20,758 nt of DNA from Gammaproteobacteria bacterium (GTDB lineage: Bacteria; Pseudomonadota; Gammaproteobacteria; Thiohalorhabdales; Thiohalorhabdaceae). Both the position numbers and the translations under genes were made by a program. The stretch lies in contig JAHEOG010000097.1 of assembly GCA_018609925.1 (NCBI GenBank), positions 1 through 20,758 of the forward strand. The letters run 5' to 3'. Numbering within the stretch: the first letter of the stretch is position 1; the number at the start of each line of letters is the position of its first letter. The notes beneath the pieces are model-generated. The model did not search any database. It was not told where the DNA came from and was given only the letters and a program-made list of their open reading frames with translations. Below are positions 8,138 to 15,119 of this stretch, piece by piece.

Positions 8138-8536
8138 CTAGGCCTTCCCCGCGTCTCCTTCCGAGCCGCTGTCTACGCTGCCTTCCTGCTCGATGTCCTT
8201 GCGGACCTGATCCATATCCAGGTCCCGCGCCTGCTGAATGACGCTCTCCAGCCCCTCCCGGGGCAGGACTCCGGACTCCTGGAAGACGATGATCTGCTCC
8301 CGGAAGAGCATGAGGGTGGGGATGGAGCGGATGCCGAAGTGCGCGGCAAGCTCCTGGTCCTCCTCGGTGTTGACCTTGCCGAAAACGATCTCCGGATATT
8401 CCTCCGAGACCTCCTCGTAGATGGGCTCGAAGGTCTTGCAGGGCTGGCACCAGGAGGCCCAGAAATCCACAAAGACCAGGTCGTTGTTGACCACGATCTC
8501 CTCGAAGTTTTCCTTCGTCAGCTCGACGGTTGCCAC
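8138..8536 (-). CDS. Thioredoxin-family protein with WCQPC active site
   Basis: A cytosolic thioredoxin-fold protein of 132 residues with no signal peptide or membrane segment. The redox site is WASWCQPCK (Cys30 and Cys33), preceded by FVDF, and the cis-proline loop is IRSIPTLMLF. The usual thioredoxin motif is WCGPC. Gln in the third position should shift redox potential or partner choice. The last 25 or so residues (DMDQVRKDIEQEG and on) form an acidic tail beyond the normal end of TrxA. Translation seems to start at GTG (8534-8536), with GGGGAG upstream and no better ATG nearby. It could be a thioredoxin paralogue, and its partners are unknown. Confidence 0.9.
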   Translation of the reverse strand: MATVELTKENFEEIVVNNDLVFVDFWASWCQPCKTFEPIYEEVSEEYPEIVFGKVNTEEDQELAAHFGIRSIPTLMLFREQIIVFQESGVLPREGLESVIQQARDLDMDQVRKDIEQEGSVDSGSEGDAGKA

Positions 8537-8613
8537 AACGAACTCCCCTTCTCGCTAAGGCACGGACCTCCCGGCCCGATTGGGTCCCGCCGCCGAACGC
8601 CGACGGCAGTGCT

Positions 8614-8645
8614 TTTGCCGGATCCTCGCATGTTTGCCGGATCCT
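8614..8645. repeat. Two direct copies of a 13-bp motif upstream of the thioredoxin-like gene
   Basis: TTTGCCGGATCCT occurs at 8614-8626 and again, identically, at 8633-8645, a 19-bp period (close to two helical turns). Both copies lie in the 153-bp non-coding space between the M48 protease stop and the thioredoxin-like start, about 80-110 bp upstream of the latter. The spacing suits a protein-binding site on one helix face. The function is inference. Confidence 0.6.
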
Positions 8646-8654
8646 GTAATCCGG
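8637..8654. repeat. Inverted repeat overlapping the second direct repeat
   Basis: CCGGAT (8637-8642) and ATCCGG (8649-8654) form a perfect 6-bp inverted repeat around CCTGTA. No T run follows on the minus strand (it continues CAAACA), so it is a poor candidate terminator for the M48 gene and may be part of the same binding region as the direct repeats. Confidence 0.35.
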
Positions 8655-8689
8655 TCCGACCTCCCCCTGAAGCCGGCCCACTCCCGGGA

Positions 8690-9532
8690 TCAGCGTCTCG
8701 CCACCGCGTCCTCGCTGCCGCGGCTCGCCCGGCTTCGGCGGTATTCCTCCATGGCCCGGGGCATATACTCCTGGAGCCGATCGATGCGCTGGCCGTGATT
8801 GGGGTGAGTGGAAAGGAACGTGGGGGGCTGGCCTCCCTCGCTGCTGGCGGCCATCCCCTCCCAGAAGTCCACCGAGGCCCGGGGGTCGTAGCCCGCTCGG
8901 GCCATATAGAGCAGCCCGATCTGGTCGGCTTCCAGCTCGTGCTGGCGGCTATTGGGCAGCATGTAGCCTACCTGGGCACCCAGCCCATAAGCGGCAAGGA
9001 ACAGCTGCTGCGTCTGGGCCGGCTTATCGCGCAGGGCCACGCTTAGGCCAATACCGCCCAGGGAAACCATCAGCGCCTGCGACATCCGTTCCGAGCCGTG
9101 GCGGGCGGCCACGTGGGCCACCTCGTGGCCCATAACGGTGGCCAGCTCGTCGTCGGTCTCCGCGACCTCGAGGATCCCCTCGAAGAACCCGACCCGTCCC
9201 CCTGGCAAGGCAAAGGCGTTCTTCTGCTCGCCGGCGAAGGTAGCGAATTCCCACTGCTCCGCCGGGACCCCCGTGGCGGATTCGGTCACGCGAGCGATTC
9301 GGGTCCCCACCTGCTCCACCCGACGCCGGGCTTCCGGGTCATCGGACAGCTCCTCTTGTTGCTTGATTTGCTGAAAGGCGTCTGCGCCCATCGCCCGCAG
9401 CTGGGACTCGGGGAGCAAGGATAGGGCCCTGCGCCCGGTCTCGGGAACGGTCCGGCAGGCCACCACCGCCAGGGCCACCACAAGGGCGCCAATCAACCAG
9501 CGGGGCCCAACAAGGCGAGCAAGCGGAGTCAC
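8690..9532 (-). CDS. M48-family metalloprotease, predicted lipoprotein
   Basis: A zinc endopeptidase facing the periplasm, resembling the LoiP/BepA group of outer-membrane quality-control proteases. The 280 residues start at GTG (9530-9532), chosen for the very strong AGGAGG 7 nt upstream. A 15-codon upstream extension is unlikely. The N terminus has a hydrophobic stretch (LIGALVVALAVVA) ending in a plausible lipobox VVAC (Cys26). The catalytic motif is GHEVAHVAARHG (HExxH at 136-140), with the third zinc ligand in SRQHELEAD (Glu199). FALPGGRVGFFEGIL and the C-terminal FLSTHPNHGQRI are typical of the family. No TPR repeats are present, unlike BepA. Confidence 0.92.
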   Translation of the reverse strand: MTPLARLVGPRWLIGALVVALAVVACRTVPETGRRALSLLPESQLRAMGADAFQQIKQQEELSDDPEARRRVEQVGTRIARVTESATGVPAEQWEFATFAGEQKNAFALPGGRVGFFEGILEVAETDDELATVMGHEVAHVAARHGSERMSQALMVSLGGIGLSVALRDKPAQTQQLFLAAYGLGAQVGYMLPNSRQHELEADQIGLLYMARAGYDPRASVDFWEGMAASSEGGQPPTFLSTHPNHGQRIDRLQEYMPRAMEEYRRSRASRGSEDAVARR

Positions 9533-9677
9533 GCGGTTACCTCCTCCCGGGAAAGGGCTTCCCCTACCCCGTACCACCTTTGGGGTCGGTAAGAACAGGG
9601 CGAACGGGCAGTCTTCCCATTATGGGGGCGATCTGCAAGGATCGGAGGGGGCCCTAGGCTTTTTCCGATGGAGACCC

Positions 9678-10583
9678 ATGGCCGAGCGCCTTGCCGTCGA
9701 TCCCGGGACCCTGGCGTCCAGCCTGGAGCAGGCCGGGATCGCCTGTCTCGTCACCGATCCTGAGCTGGGGGAATCCGCTCCAAAGATCCTCTACGCCAAT
9801 CCCGGTCTCGCCGAGCTTACGGGCTACTCACGGGCAGAGCTGATCGGACGGCGGATCGATCTCTTCCAACCTCAAGGCCCCGATCTAGCATTCCTGGCAG
9901 GCTTGAGGCGCCAGCTACAGCAGGGCCGGTCCTTCAACGGCCATACCCGGATTCGCCGCCGCGACGGCTCGCTCTTCCTCATGGCCTGCACGGTCTCTCC
10001 CATCCGGGATGATAACGGTCGCGTAACCCATTTCTTCGCAGTAATCCGCGACCTTTCGCCTCCGCCGGAGCTCGGCCTCAAGCCCGAGGAGGGCTTCGAG
10101 CGTCGTGCCGCCGCCGACCCCCTGACCGGGGCCCTGACCCGCTTACACCTCTGCCGGCATCTAGAAGCGGAGCTCCAGCGCCTGCGCCGATACGGCGGGG
10201 AGGCCTCCTTCCTCCTCCTAGCCTTAGATGGCTTACACGCGTCCGGCGAGGGATCGCCGGACCATCACGGGGAGGGACTGCTGCGCGAGGTCGCCCGGGT
10301 CGTTGGCGAGAGGTCCCGGGCAGCCGATCTCCTCGCCCCGTGGCCGGGAGCCTGCCTTGCCCTCCTGGCCCCGGAAACCTTTGCAGAGGAAGGCGGGCTC
10401 CTCGCCGAAAAGCTCCAGGCGACCCTGAGGGAGCGCCTCTTCCCCCACAGCGGGCACCGCCCGGTCCGTATCGGGGTGGCGATCCTCCGTCCTGGGGACA
10501 CCCTCAATGGCGTCATCCAGCGGGCCGAGGCCGCCTTCAACCGGGCGAGCGGGCAAGGCTCGGATGGGATCGCCACCCTTTAG
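9678..10583 (+). CDS. PAS (LOV-like) protein with degenerate GGDEF domain
   Basis: A 301-residue cytoplasmic protein with two domains. The PAS domain (about 15-127) has ILYANPGLAELTGYSRAELIG, an RRRDGSLFLMACTVSPIRDDNG segment and an FFAVIRDLS end, closely following the LOV subclass. In the LOV signature position, however, it reads GRRIDLFQPQGPD, so the flavin-adduct cysteine of GRNCRFLQ is missing. The second domain (about 144-298) starts ADPLTGALTRLHL like a GGDEF domain, but the active-site loop is WPGACLALL (about 222-230) in place of GGDEF, and the metal and substrate residues are not recognisable. It should not make cyclic di-GMP and is more likely a sensor or binding module. The ATG follows GGAG. 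It diverges from the M48 gene and runs into an exported peptidase gene 66 nt downstream. Confidence 0.82.
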   Translation: MAERLAVDPGTLASSLEQAGIACLVTDPELGESAPKILYANPGLAELTGYSRAELIGRRIDLFQPQGPDLAFLAGLRRQLQQGRSFNGHTRIRRRDGSLFLMACTVSPIRDDNGRVTHFFAVIRDLSPPPELGLKPEEGFERRAAADPLTGALTRLHLCRHLEAELQRLRRYGGEASFLLLALDGLHASGEGSPDHHGEGLLREVARVVGERSRAADLLAPWPGACLALLAPETFAEEGGLLAEKLQATLRERLFPHSGHRPVRIGVAILRPGDTLNGVIQRAEAAFNRASGQGSDGIATL

Positions 10584-10599
10584 CCACCCATCGCGGGGC

Positions 10600-10623
10600 G
10601 CGGGGGCTCGCGATCGCCCCCGC
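10600..10623 (+). other. Hairpin between the PAS/GGDEF gene and the exported peptidase gene
   Basis: GCGGGGGC (10600-10607) and GCCCCCGC (10616-10623) form a perfect 8-bp stem with an 8-nt loop, 17 bp after the first gene's stop and 26 bp before the next start. It lacks a T run, so full termination is doubtful. It could weaken read-through or protect an mRNA end. No other promoter-like element is evident in the gap. Confidence 0.4.
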
Positions 10624-10649
10624 AACGGGTCCGTTTCGAAGGAGGGCCC

Positions 10650-12140
10650 ATGGCAGGCTGGCGCCGCATACGGCTGGGAGCCATCCCGGCCCTGGTGGCC
10701 CTGGCCTTATCGGGGCGTGCGAGTGCCGCCGATGGGCGACACCGATACACGGTTACCGTGGCCAAAGACCTAAACCGGCTCCAGGTACGGGCCTGCTTTA
10801 CAGAACCCGCTCCGGGGGTCCTCGTGGCCCACTCCCATCGGATCCCGAAGGACATGGCGGGTCTGCGAGTGGTCGCCGGCGGAGGCCCCCTTCCTTCCCC
10901 CCAAACGGGGCAGCGCCGCATCCGGGTCCCTGACGAGGTCGAGTGCCTGGCCTACTCGGTGGATCTTGCGGCGGCGGCACGGAGGAGCCTCCACGCCGAG
11001 GTCCAGCAGGTCCCGGGCGGCCTGGTGGCCTCGCCCCGCCAGTGGCTCTGGTTCCCATATCGGAGAGGCCGGCGTCAGGACCTGGATCTCACCTTCCGGC
11101 TTCCCGCGGGCGTTCGCGCCGCCGGACCCTGGCCCACCGCCGGGTCGGAAGGCACCACTTATCGCCTGGGCCAGCGGCCCTACCGTTGGCCCACCCGGGT
11201 GGCCATCGGCCGCTTCCCGGAAAGGGTACTGGAGGTGGGCGGGGCCCGGATTCGGGTCAGCATGCTTCGGGGCAGCCCGGAGGTGGATCGCCCCGGACTC
11301 CTGGATTGGATCCGGGAGGGCGCGCAAGCGCTTACCCGGGTCTATGGCCGGTTCCCTGTCCCCCGGGCCCATATCCTTGTGGTGCCGGTGGCCCGCGGGG
11401 GGGAGCCCGTGCCCTGGGGCGAGGTGCAGCGGGGCGGCGGAGAGGCCGTCCATCTCTACATCGATCAGCGCCGGCCCCTATCGGAATTCCGTAGCGATTG
11501 GACCCTGGCCCACGAGCTGAGCCACCTACTGCATCCCGCTACCGATTACGATGCCCCCTGGCTCTACGAAGGTCTGGCAAGCTACTACCAGAACGTGATC
11601 CGGGCCCGCTCGGGGCAGCTCACGGCGGAACAGGCCTGGCGCAAGCTACACCGGGGGTTCCGGCGGGGGCGCCGGAACACCGATCCCGACCAAACGCTAG
11701 CGCAGGTGGCACAGGCCATGGAGGGCCATCCCGACTACATGCGGGTCTACTGGAGCGGAGCCGCCCTATTCCTCCGTGCCGATTGGCAACTGCGGGCCGA
11801 GGAGGACGGGACCCGCTCCCTAGACACCGTCCTGGAAGGCCTGGCTCGGTGCTGCCTCCCGAGCCGCCGACGCTGGGACCCCGACGAGCTCCTCCGGCGC
11901 CTCGATAGCCTCGCCGACCGCCCGGTATTCACCGAGCTGGGGCAGCGCTACGCCCCCGCTACCGCGTTCCCGGATCTCACTCGGGTTTACGCCAGGTTGG
12001 GGCTGTGGGCTCAAGGCCAGGAGCTGCGTCTGATCGATCGGGCCCCCGAGACGGACCTGCGCCGTTCGATCATGGCCGGGCCCGGCAAAAGGCGACGGGG
12101 AAACGGCCCCCCAGCCCATAGGAAGCGATCGGTGCCCTAA
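10650..12140 (+). CDS. Exported gluzincin-like metallopeptidase (peptidase MA-like)
   Basis: A 496-residue protein with a signal peptide (RRIRLGAIPALVALALSGRASA, cleavage near residue 27). The first half (about 30-200) is beta-rich without a motif I recognise, like the N-terminal domain of M1/M61 peptidases. The catalytic core has TLAHELSHLLHP (HExxH, His288/Glu289/His292) and WLYEGLASYYQ, whose Glu307 is the expected third zinc ligand. This pattern fits the peptidase MA clan. The later half is helical, with a very basic C-terminal tail (GPGKRRRGNGPPAHRKR). No PDZ domain is evident. The ATG follows a perfect AAGGAGG. It lies downstream of the PAS protein, probably on the same transcript, and its stop overlaps that of hemD. 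Substrate unknown. Confidence 0.8.
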   Translation: MAGWRRIRLGAIPALVALALSGRASAADGRHRYTVTVAKDLNRLQVRACFTEPAPGVLVAHSHRIPKDMAGLRVVAGGGPLPSPQTGQRRIRVPDEVECLAYSVDLAAAARRSLHAEVQQVPGGLVASPRQWLWFPYRRGRRQDLDLTFRLPAGVRAAGPWPTAGSEGTTYRLGQRPYRWPTRVAIGRFPERVLEVGGARIRVSMLRGSPEVDRPGLLDWIREGAQALTRVYGRFPVPRAHILVVPVARGGEPVPWGEVQRGGGEAVHLYIDQRRPLSEFRSDWTLAHELSHLLHPATDYDAPWLYEGLASYYQNVIRARSGQLTAEQAWRKLHRGFRRGRRNTDPDQTLAQVAQAMEGHPDYMRVYWSGAALFLRADWQLRAEEDGTRSLDTVLEGLARCCLPSRRRWDPDELLRRLDSLADRPVFTELGQRYAPATAFPDLTRVYARLGLWAQGQELRLIDRAPETDLRRSIMAGPGKRRRGNGPPAHRKRSVP

Positions 12141-12955
12141 GCGGGACCCAACCGCTGCTCGATGGCACGCACCAGGGGCTTCATGAAATAGCTGGCGCCC
12201 GCATCGACGTCCGCAGCCGCCCCCCTCTCCCTCAAGGCTTCGGCCACCACCGGACCCACCGAGGCCACAAGCACCCGGGCGAGCGCCGCCCGCAGCGCTT
12301 CCTCCCCGGCCCCCTGGCGGCCCACTCGAAACAGGCGCTCCACCTGCTGCCGACTGGTAAAGGCAATGGCGTCCACCTCCCCAGCCTCCAGGCTGTCGAT
12401 CAACCCCCGAACCCGGTCCGTCTCGGCATCGGAGGCGTAAACGTAGGGAGCCACCGGATCCGGAAAGGCCCCCGCATTCCGGAGAAAGCCCATCAAGGCC
12501 TCATTGGGCTCGGTGCCGTAGAGCTGGACCCCGACCCGCTCTCCGGCCAGATCCAGATCCGCCAGACAGGCCTTGATCCCCTCGGTGGTAGCCTCTTCGG
12601 GAACGTAATCCGGCTGCAGCCCGAGCTGGCGCAGCTCTCGGGTGGGCTTAGGTCCGCGGGCGGTGACGGGGACGTCCCCAAGAGCCTCAACGAGGGCCCC
12701 CCGAACTCCCAAGCCCTCGGCAACGGGAAGCAGGCGCCGGAGCCCCTCCCCGGTGTACAGGATCAGGTGATCCATCTGTCCGGCGATCAGCCGGTTCACC
12801 CAGGCTTGCACAGGGCCTTGGTCGGGATTGTCCCGGATACTCACCAAGGGACAGCGGAGGGCTCGGGCACCCCGCGACTCCACCAAGCGAGCCAGCACGT
12901 CCAGCTCCCGGCTCTCCGGCAGCGCAATACGCCGTCCCGCCAAGGACTGCTCCAT
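12137..12955 (-). CDS. hemD: Uroporphyrinogen-III synthase
   Basis: Cyclises hydroxymethylbilane with inversion of ring D to make uroporphyrinogen III, the branch point to haem and corrinoids. HemD is poorly conserved, but the usual landmarks are present: LAGRRIALPESRE at the N terminus, LILYTGEGLRRLL, TARGPKPTRELRQLGL (about 98-113), AFTSRQQVERLF (198-209) and ASVGPVVAEALRERG (231-245). It has 272 residues from the ATG at 12953-12955, which lies 17 nt beyond the antiporter stop with GGGAG upstream. An earlier in-frame start at 13003 would overlap the antiporter gene and adds nothing family-like. hemC is not adjacent. A HemD-like protein of a related family is possible but less likely. Confidence 0.8.
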   Translation of the reverse strand: MEQSLAGRRIALPESRELDVLARLVESRGARALRCPLVSIRDNPDQGPVQAWVNRLIAGQMDHLILYTGEGLRRLLPVAEGLGVRGALVEALGDVPVTARGPKPTRELRQLGLQPDYVPEEATTEGIKACLADLDLAGERVGVQLYGTEPNEALMGFLRNAGAFPDPVAPYVYASDAETDRVRGLIDSLEAGEVDAIAFTSRQQVERLFRVGRQGAGEEALRAALARVLVASVGPVVAEALRERGAAADVDAGASYFMKPLVRAIEQRLGPA

Positions 12956-12972
12956 GGTCGCCGTCTCTCCCT

Positions 12973-14946
12973 TCAACCGCTTCGAATGCGCTTCTCCGCC
13001 CATTCCAGCTGCTCGGGCGATCCCCTGAGGACCAGGGCGTCCCCCGATCGAAGCTCCAGCTCGGGGGAAGGGTCCTCCCCCCGGATCCCGCCTCGCCGTA
13101 CAGCCAGGACCTCGACATCGGCGCCGTCCAGGCCGAGCTCCGCTAGCCGCTTGCCGACCCCATAGGCCTCTTCCGGCAGAACCACGGTGTGCAGCCGCGG
13201 CCCGCTGGCCTTGGTCAGCTCCTGGGACTCGGTACTGGCGAAAACGCCCCGGAGCCGGCTATAGCCCGTGCTCCGGGCGTTCTCCAATAGGCGCATGACC
13301 TCCTCGGTGGGAACATCCAGGGACAACAGGAGGTCCGTGGCCAACATCAGGCTGGCTTCCAGGGACTCGGGAAGGACTTCGGTGGCGCCGGCCCGGTAGA
13401 AGTCCTCCATGTTCGTGTCATCCCGCGTGCGAACCAGAATCCGGATGTCCGAGCTGCGCTCCCGCACCCGGGACAGGATGCGCATGGTGGCCGGGTAGCT
13501 GTCGAAGGTAATCACCAGGGCCCGGGCCCGGTCCAATCCGGCCGCCTCCAGCATCCCCAAATGGGTAGCATCGCCGAAGAATACCCGCTCGCCGGCATCG
13601 CGAGCCTCCCGGATGCGCAGCGGATCCAGGTCAAGCACCACGTAATCCAGATTCTCGTCGCGCAGGAACTTGACCAGGTGCTGACCGACTCGCCCGAAGC
13701 CGGCGATGATGGTATGGCCGGCCAAGGGCTGGGCCGCCTCCGCCAACTCCTCTTCCCGAGTGATCCGCGGTCGCAGATAGCTCCCGGCAAGTAGCCACTT
13801 GGTCAGGGCCCCGTTGTACCGGATCAGGAACGGGGTCAGGACCATGGACAGCAGCACCGAGGTGATCAGGGCTTGGCTAGTCTCGGCACCGAACAGCCCG
13901 TTGCTCAGCGCGAGGGCCATAAGGGCAAAGCCGAACTCCCCCCCCTGGGCGAGCACCAGCCCGGTGCGCAGGGCGACTCCCGGCTCGTGCCCACCTAGGC
14001 GGGCGATAACGGTAATCAGGACACCCTTGCCAATCACCAGCAGGGCCACCAGCTCCAGCACCCAACCCCACAGGTCGGGTAGCTGGAAGACATCCAGGCG
14101 CATGCCGATGGTGATGAAGAACAATCCCAGCAGGATGTCCTGGAAGGGCCGAATATCGGCCTCGATCTGGTGGCGGTATTCGGTCTCCCCCAGCATGAGG
14201 CCGGCCAGGAAGGCGCCCAGGGCAAGGGAAAGGCCCATCTGCTGGGTGACCCAGGCGGCGGCAAGGGCTACCAACAGGGCCGACAGGGTAAACAGCTCGG
14301 GGGAGCGAGCCCTGGCCACCTCGCCGAACAGTGGACGCAGGACCCAATGGCCCAAGGCGAACATGGCGCCGAAGGCGGCGGCTCCCTTGGCCAGCGCCGC
14401 CAGGATGGGCAGGACCATGGCCTGCTCCTCCCCCCCGGCCAGGAGTGGGATGAGGACCAGGAAGGGGACCACCGCGATGTCCTGGAACAGGAGGATGCCA
14501 AGGGCGTTGCGTCCGTGGCGCGACTGCAGCTCCACCTGGTCGACGAGCTGCTTGACCACCATCGCTGTCGAGGAGAGGGCCAGGATCCCGCCGAAGATGA
14601 CGCCGGAGGCCCAGGGAAGACCGTGCAGCGCGGCTACTCCGGTCCCCGCCGCTGTAACCAAGGCCACCTGGACGCCCCCCAAACCGAGGACCTTGCCGCG
14701 CATGGCGAGGAACTGCGGCAGCGAGAAATCGAGGCCGATGGTGAACAGCAGGAACACCACCCCGATCTCGCCCAACAGGTGGATCGCCTCGGTGTCGTGG
14801 ATGAGCCCCAGGCCGTGGGGACCCGCCAGGATCCCGACGAACAGGTAGCCGAGGATGGGGGGCATGTGGATCCGCCGCAGAACGGCGACGGTCAGGACCG
14901 AAAGGCCCAATAGGACAAGTACGTCCTGGAGGGGGGAAGATGCCAT
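12973..14946 (-). CDS. CPA2/Kef-type monovalent cation:proton antiporter with TrkA domains
   Basis: A 657-residue inner-membrane K+ or Na+/H+ antiporter of the CPA2 family (KefB/KefC/YbaL relatives). The membrane part covers about residues 1-390, with LGYLFVGILAGPHGLGLI, LFTIGLDFSL, ALSSTAMVVKQL, GILLFQDIAVVPFLVL (carrying the conserved Asp), GAFLAGLMLGETEY and LAQGGEFGFAL. A TrkA-N (RCK) domain follows, starting HTIIAGFGRVGQHL with the nucleotide-binding GFGRVG at 416-421, and then a TrkA-C domain (about 570-655). NAD(H) or a similar nucleotide probably gates transport. The ATG is the first in frame and fits the family N terminus, but its ribosome site is weak. It diverges from the Lon-like gene and is followed by hemD. 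Confidence 0.93.
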   Translation of the reverse strand: MASSPLQDVLVLLGLSVLTVAVLRRIHMPPILGYLFVGILAGPHGLGLIHDTEAIHLLGEIGVVFLLFTIGLDFSLPQFLAMRGKVLGLGGVQVALVTAAGTGVAALHGLPWASGVIFGGILALSSTAMVVKQLVDQVELQSRHGRNALGILLFQDIAVVPFLVLIPLLAGGEEQAMVLPILAALAKGAAAFGAMFALGHWVLRPLFGEVARARSPELFTLSALLVALAAAWVTQQMGLSLALGAFLAGLMLGETEYRHQIEADIRPFQDILLGLFFITIGMRLDVFQLPDLWGWVLELVALLVIGKGVLITVIARLGGHEPGVALRTGLVLAQGGEFGFALMALALSNGLFGAETSQALITSVLLSMVLTPFLIRYNGALTKWLLAGSYLRPRITREEELAEAAQPLAGHTIIAGFGRVGQHLVKFLRDENLDYVVLDLDPLRIREARDAGERVFFGDATHLGMLEAAGLDRARALVITFDSYPATMRILSRVRERSSDIRILVRTRDDTNMEDFYRAGATEVLPESLEASLMLATDLLLSLDVPTEEVMRLLENARSTGYSRLRGVFASTESQELTKASGPRLHTVVLPEEAYGVGKRLAELGLDGADVEVLAVRRGGIRGEDPSPELELRSGDALVLRGSPEQLEWAEKRIRSG

Positions 14947-15119
14947 GGCGTCTCAGTAGAATCGGTCAGGATGTCACCGGCGGCCCAGAGTCCAAGCCGC
15001 GGTGTCGGGGGTAAGCCCTCGCTCGTTCCCTCGACCCCATCAGGGGGCTTATTCTGGCCTTTAAGCGGAAGCTCATCCAGCTAGCCTGCGACCCGTCTGT
15101 CCGACCAGCGAGAGAGGCC

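Noticed and set aside
6885..8681. A 598-codon minus-strand open frame opposite nadA
   Set aside because: It reads across the thioredoxin-like gene out of frame and across nadA antisense. It has no recognisable domain, and both displaced genes are certain.
9590..9640. CATAAT on the minus strand as the -10 of the M48 gene
   Set aside because: No acceptable -35 lies 16-18 bp upstream, so a promoter cannot be supported from this alone.
10082..10583. Active diguanylate cyclase
   Set aside because: The GGDEF loop is WPGAC and the metal and substrate residues are not recognisable, so only the fold is claimed.
15035..15046. CCCCATCAGGGG as a heat-shock-type promoter element or terminator before the Lon-like gene
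   Set aside because: The -10-like CCCCAT has no matching -35 at suitable spacing and the 4-bp stem is too short. It is not reported as a feature.
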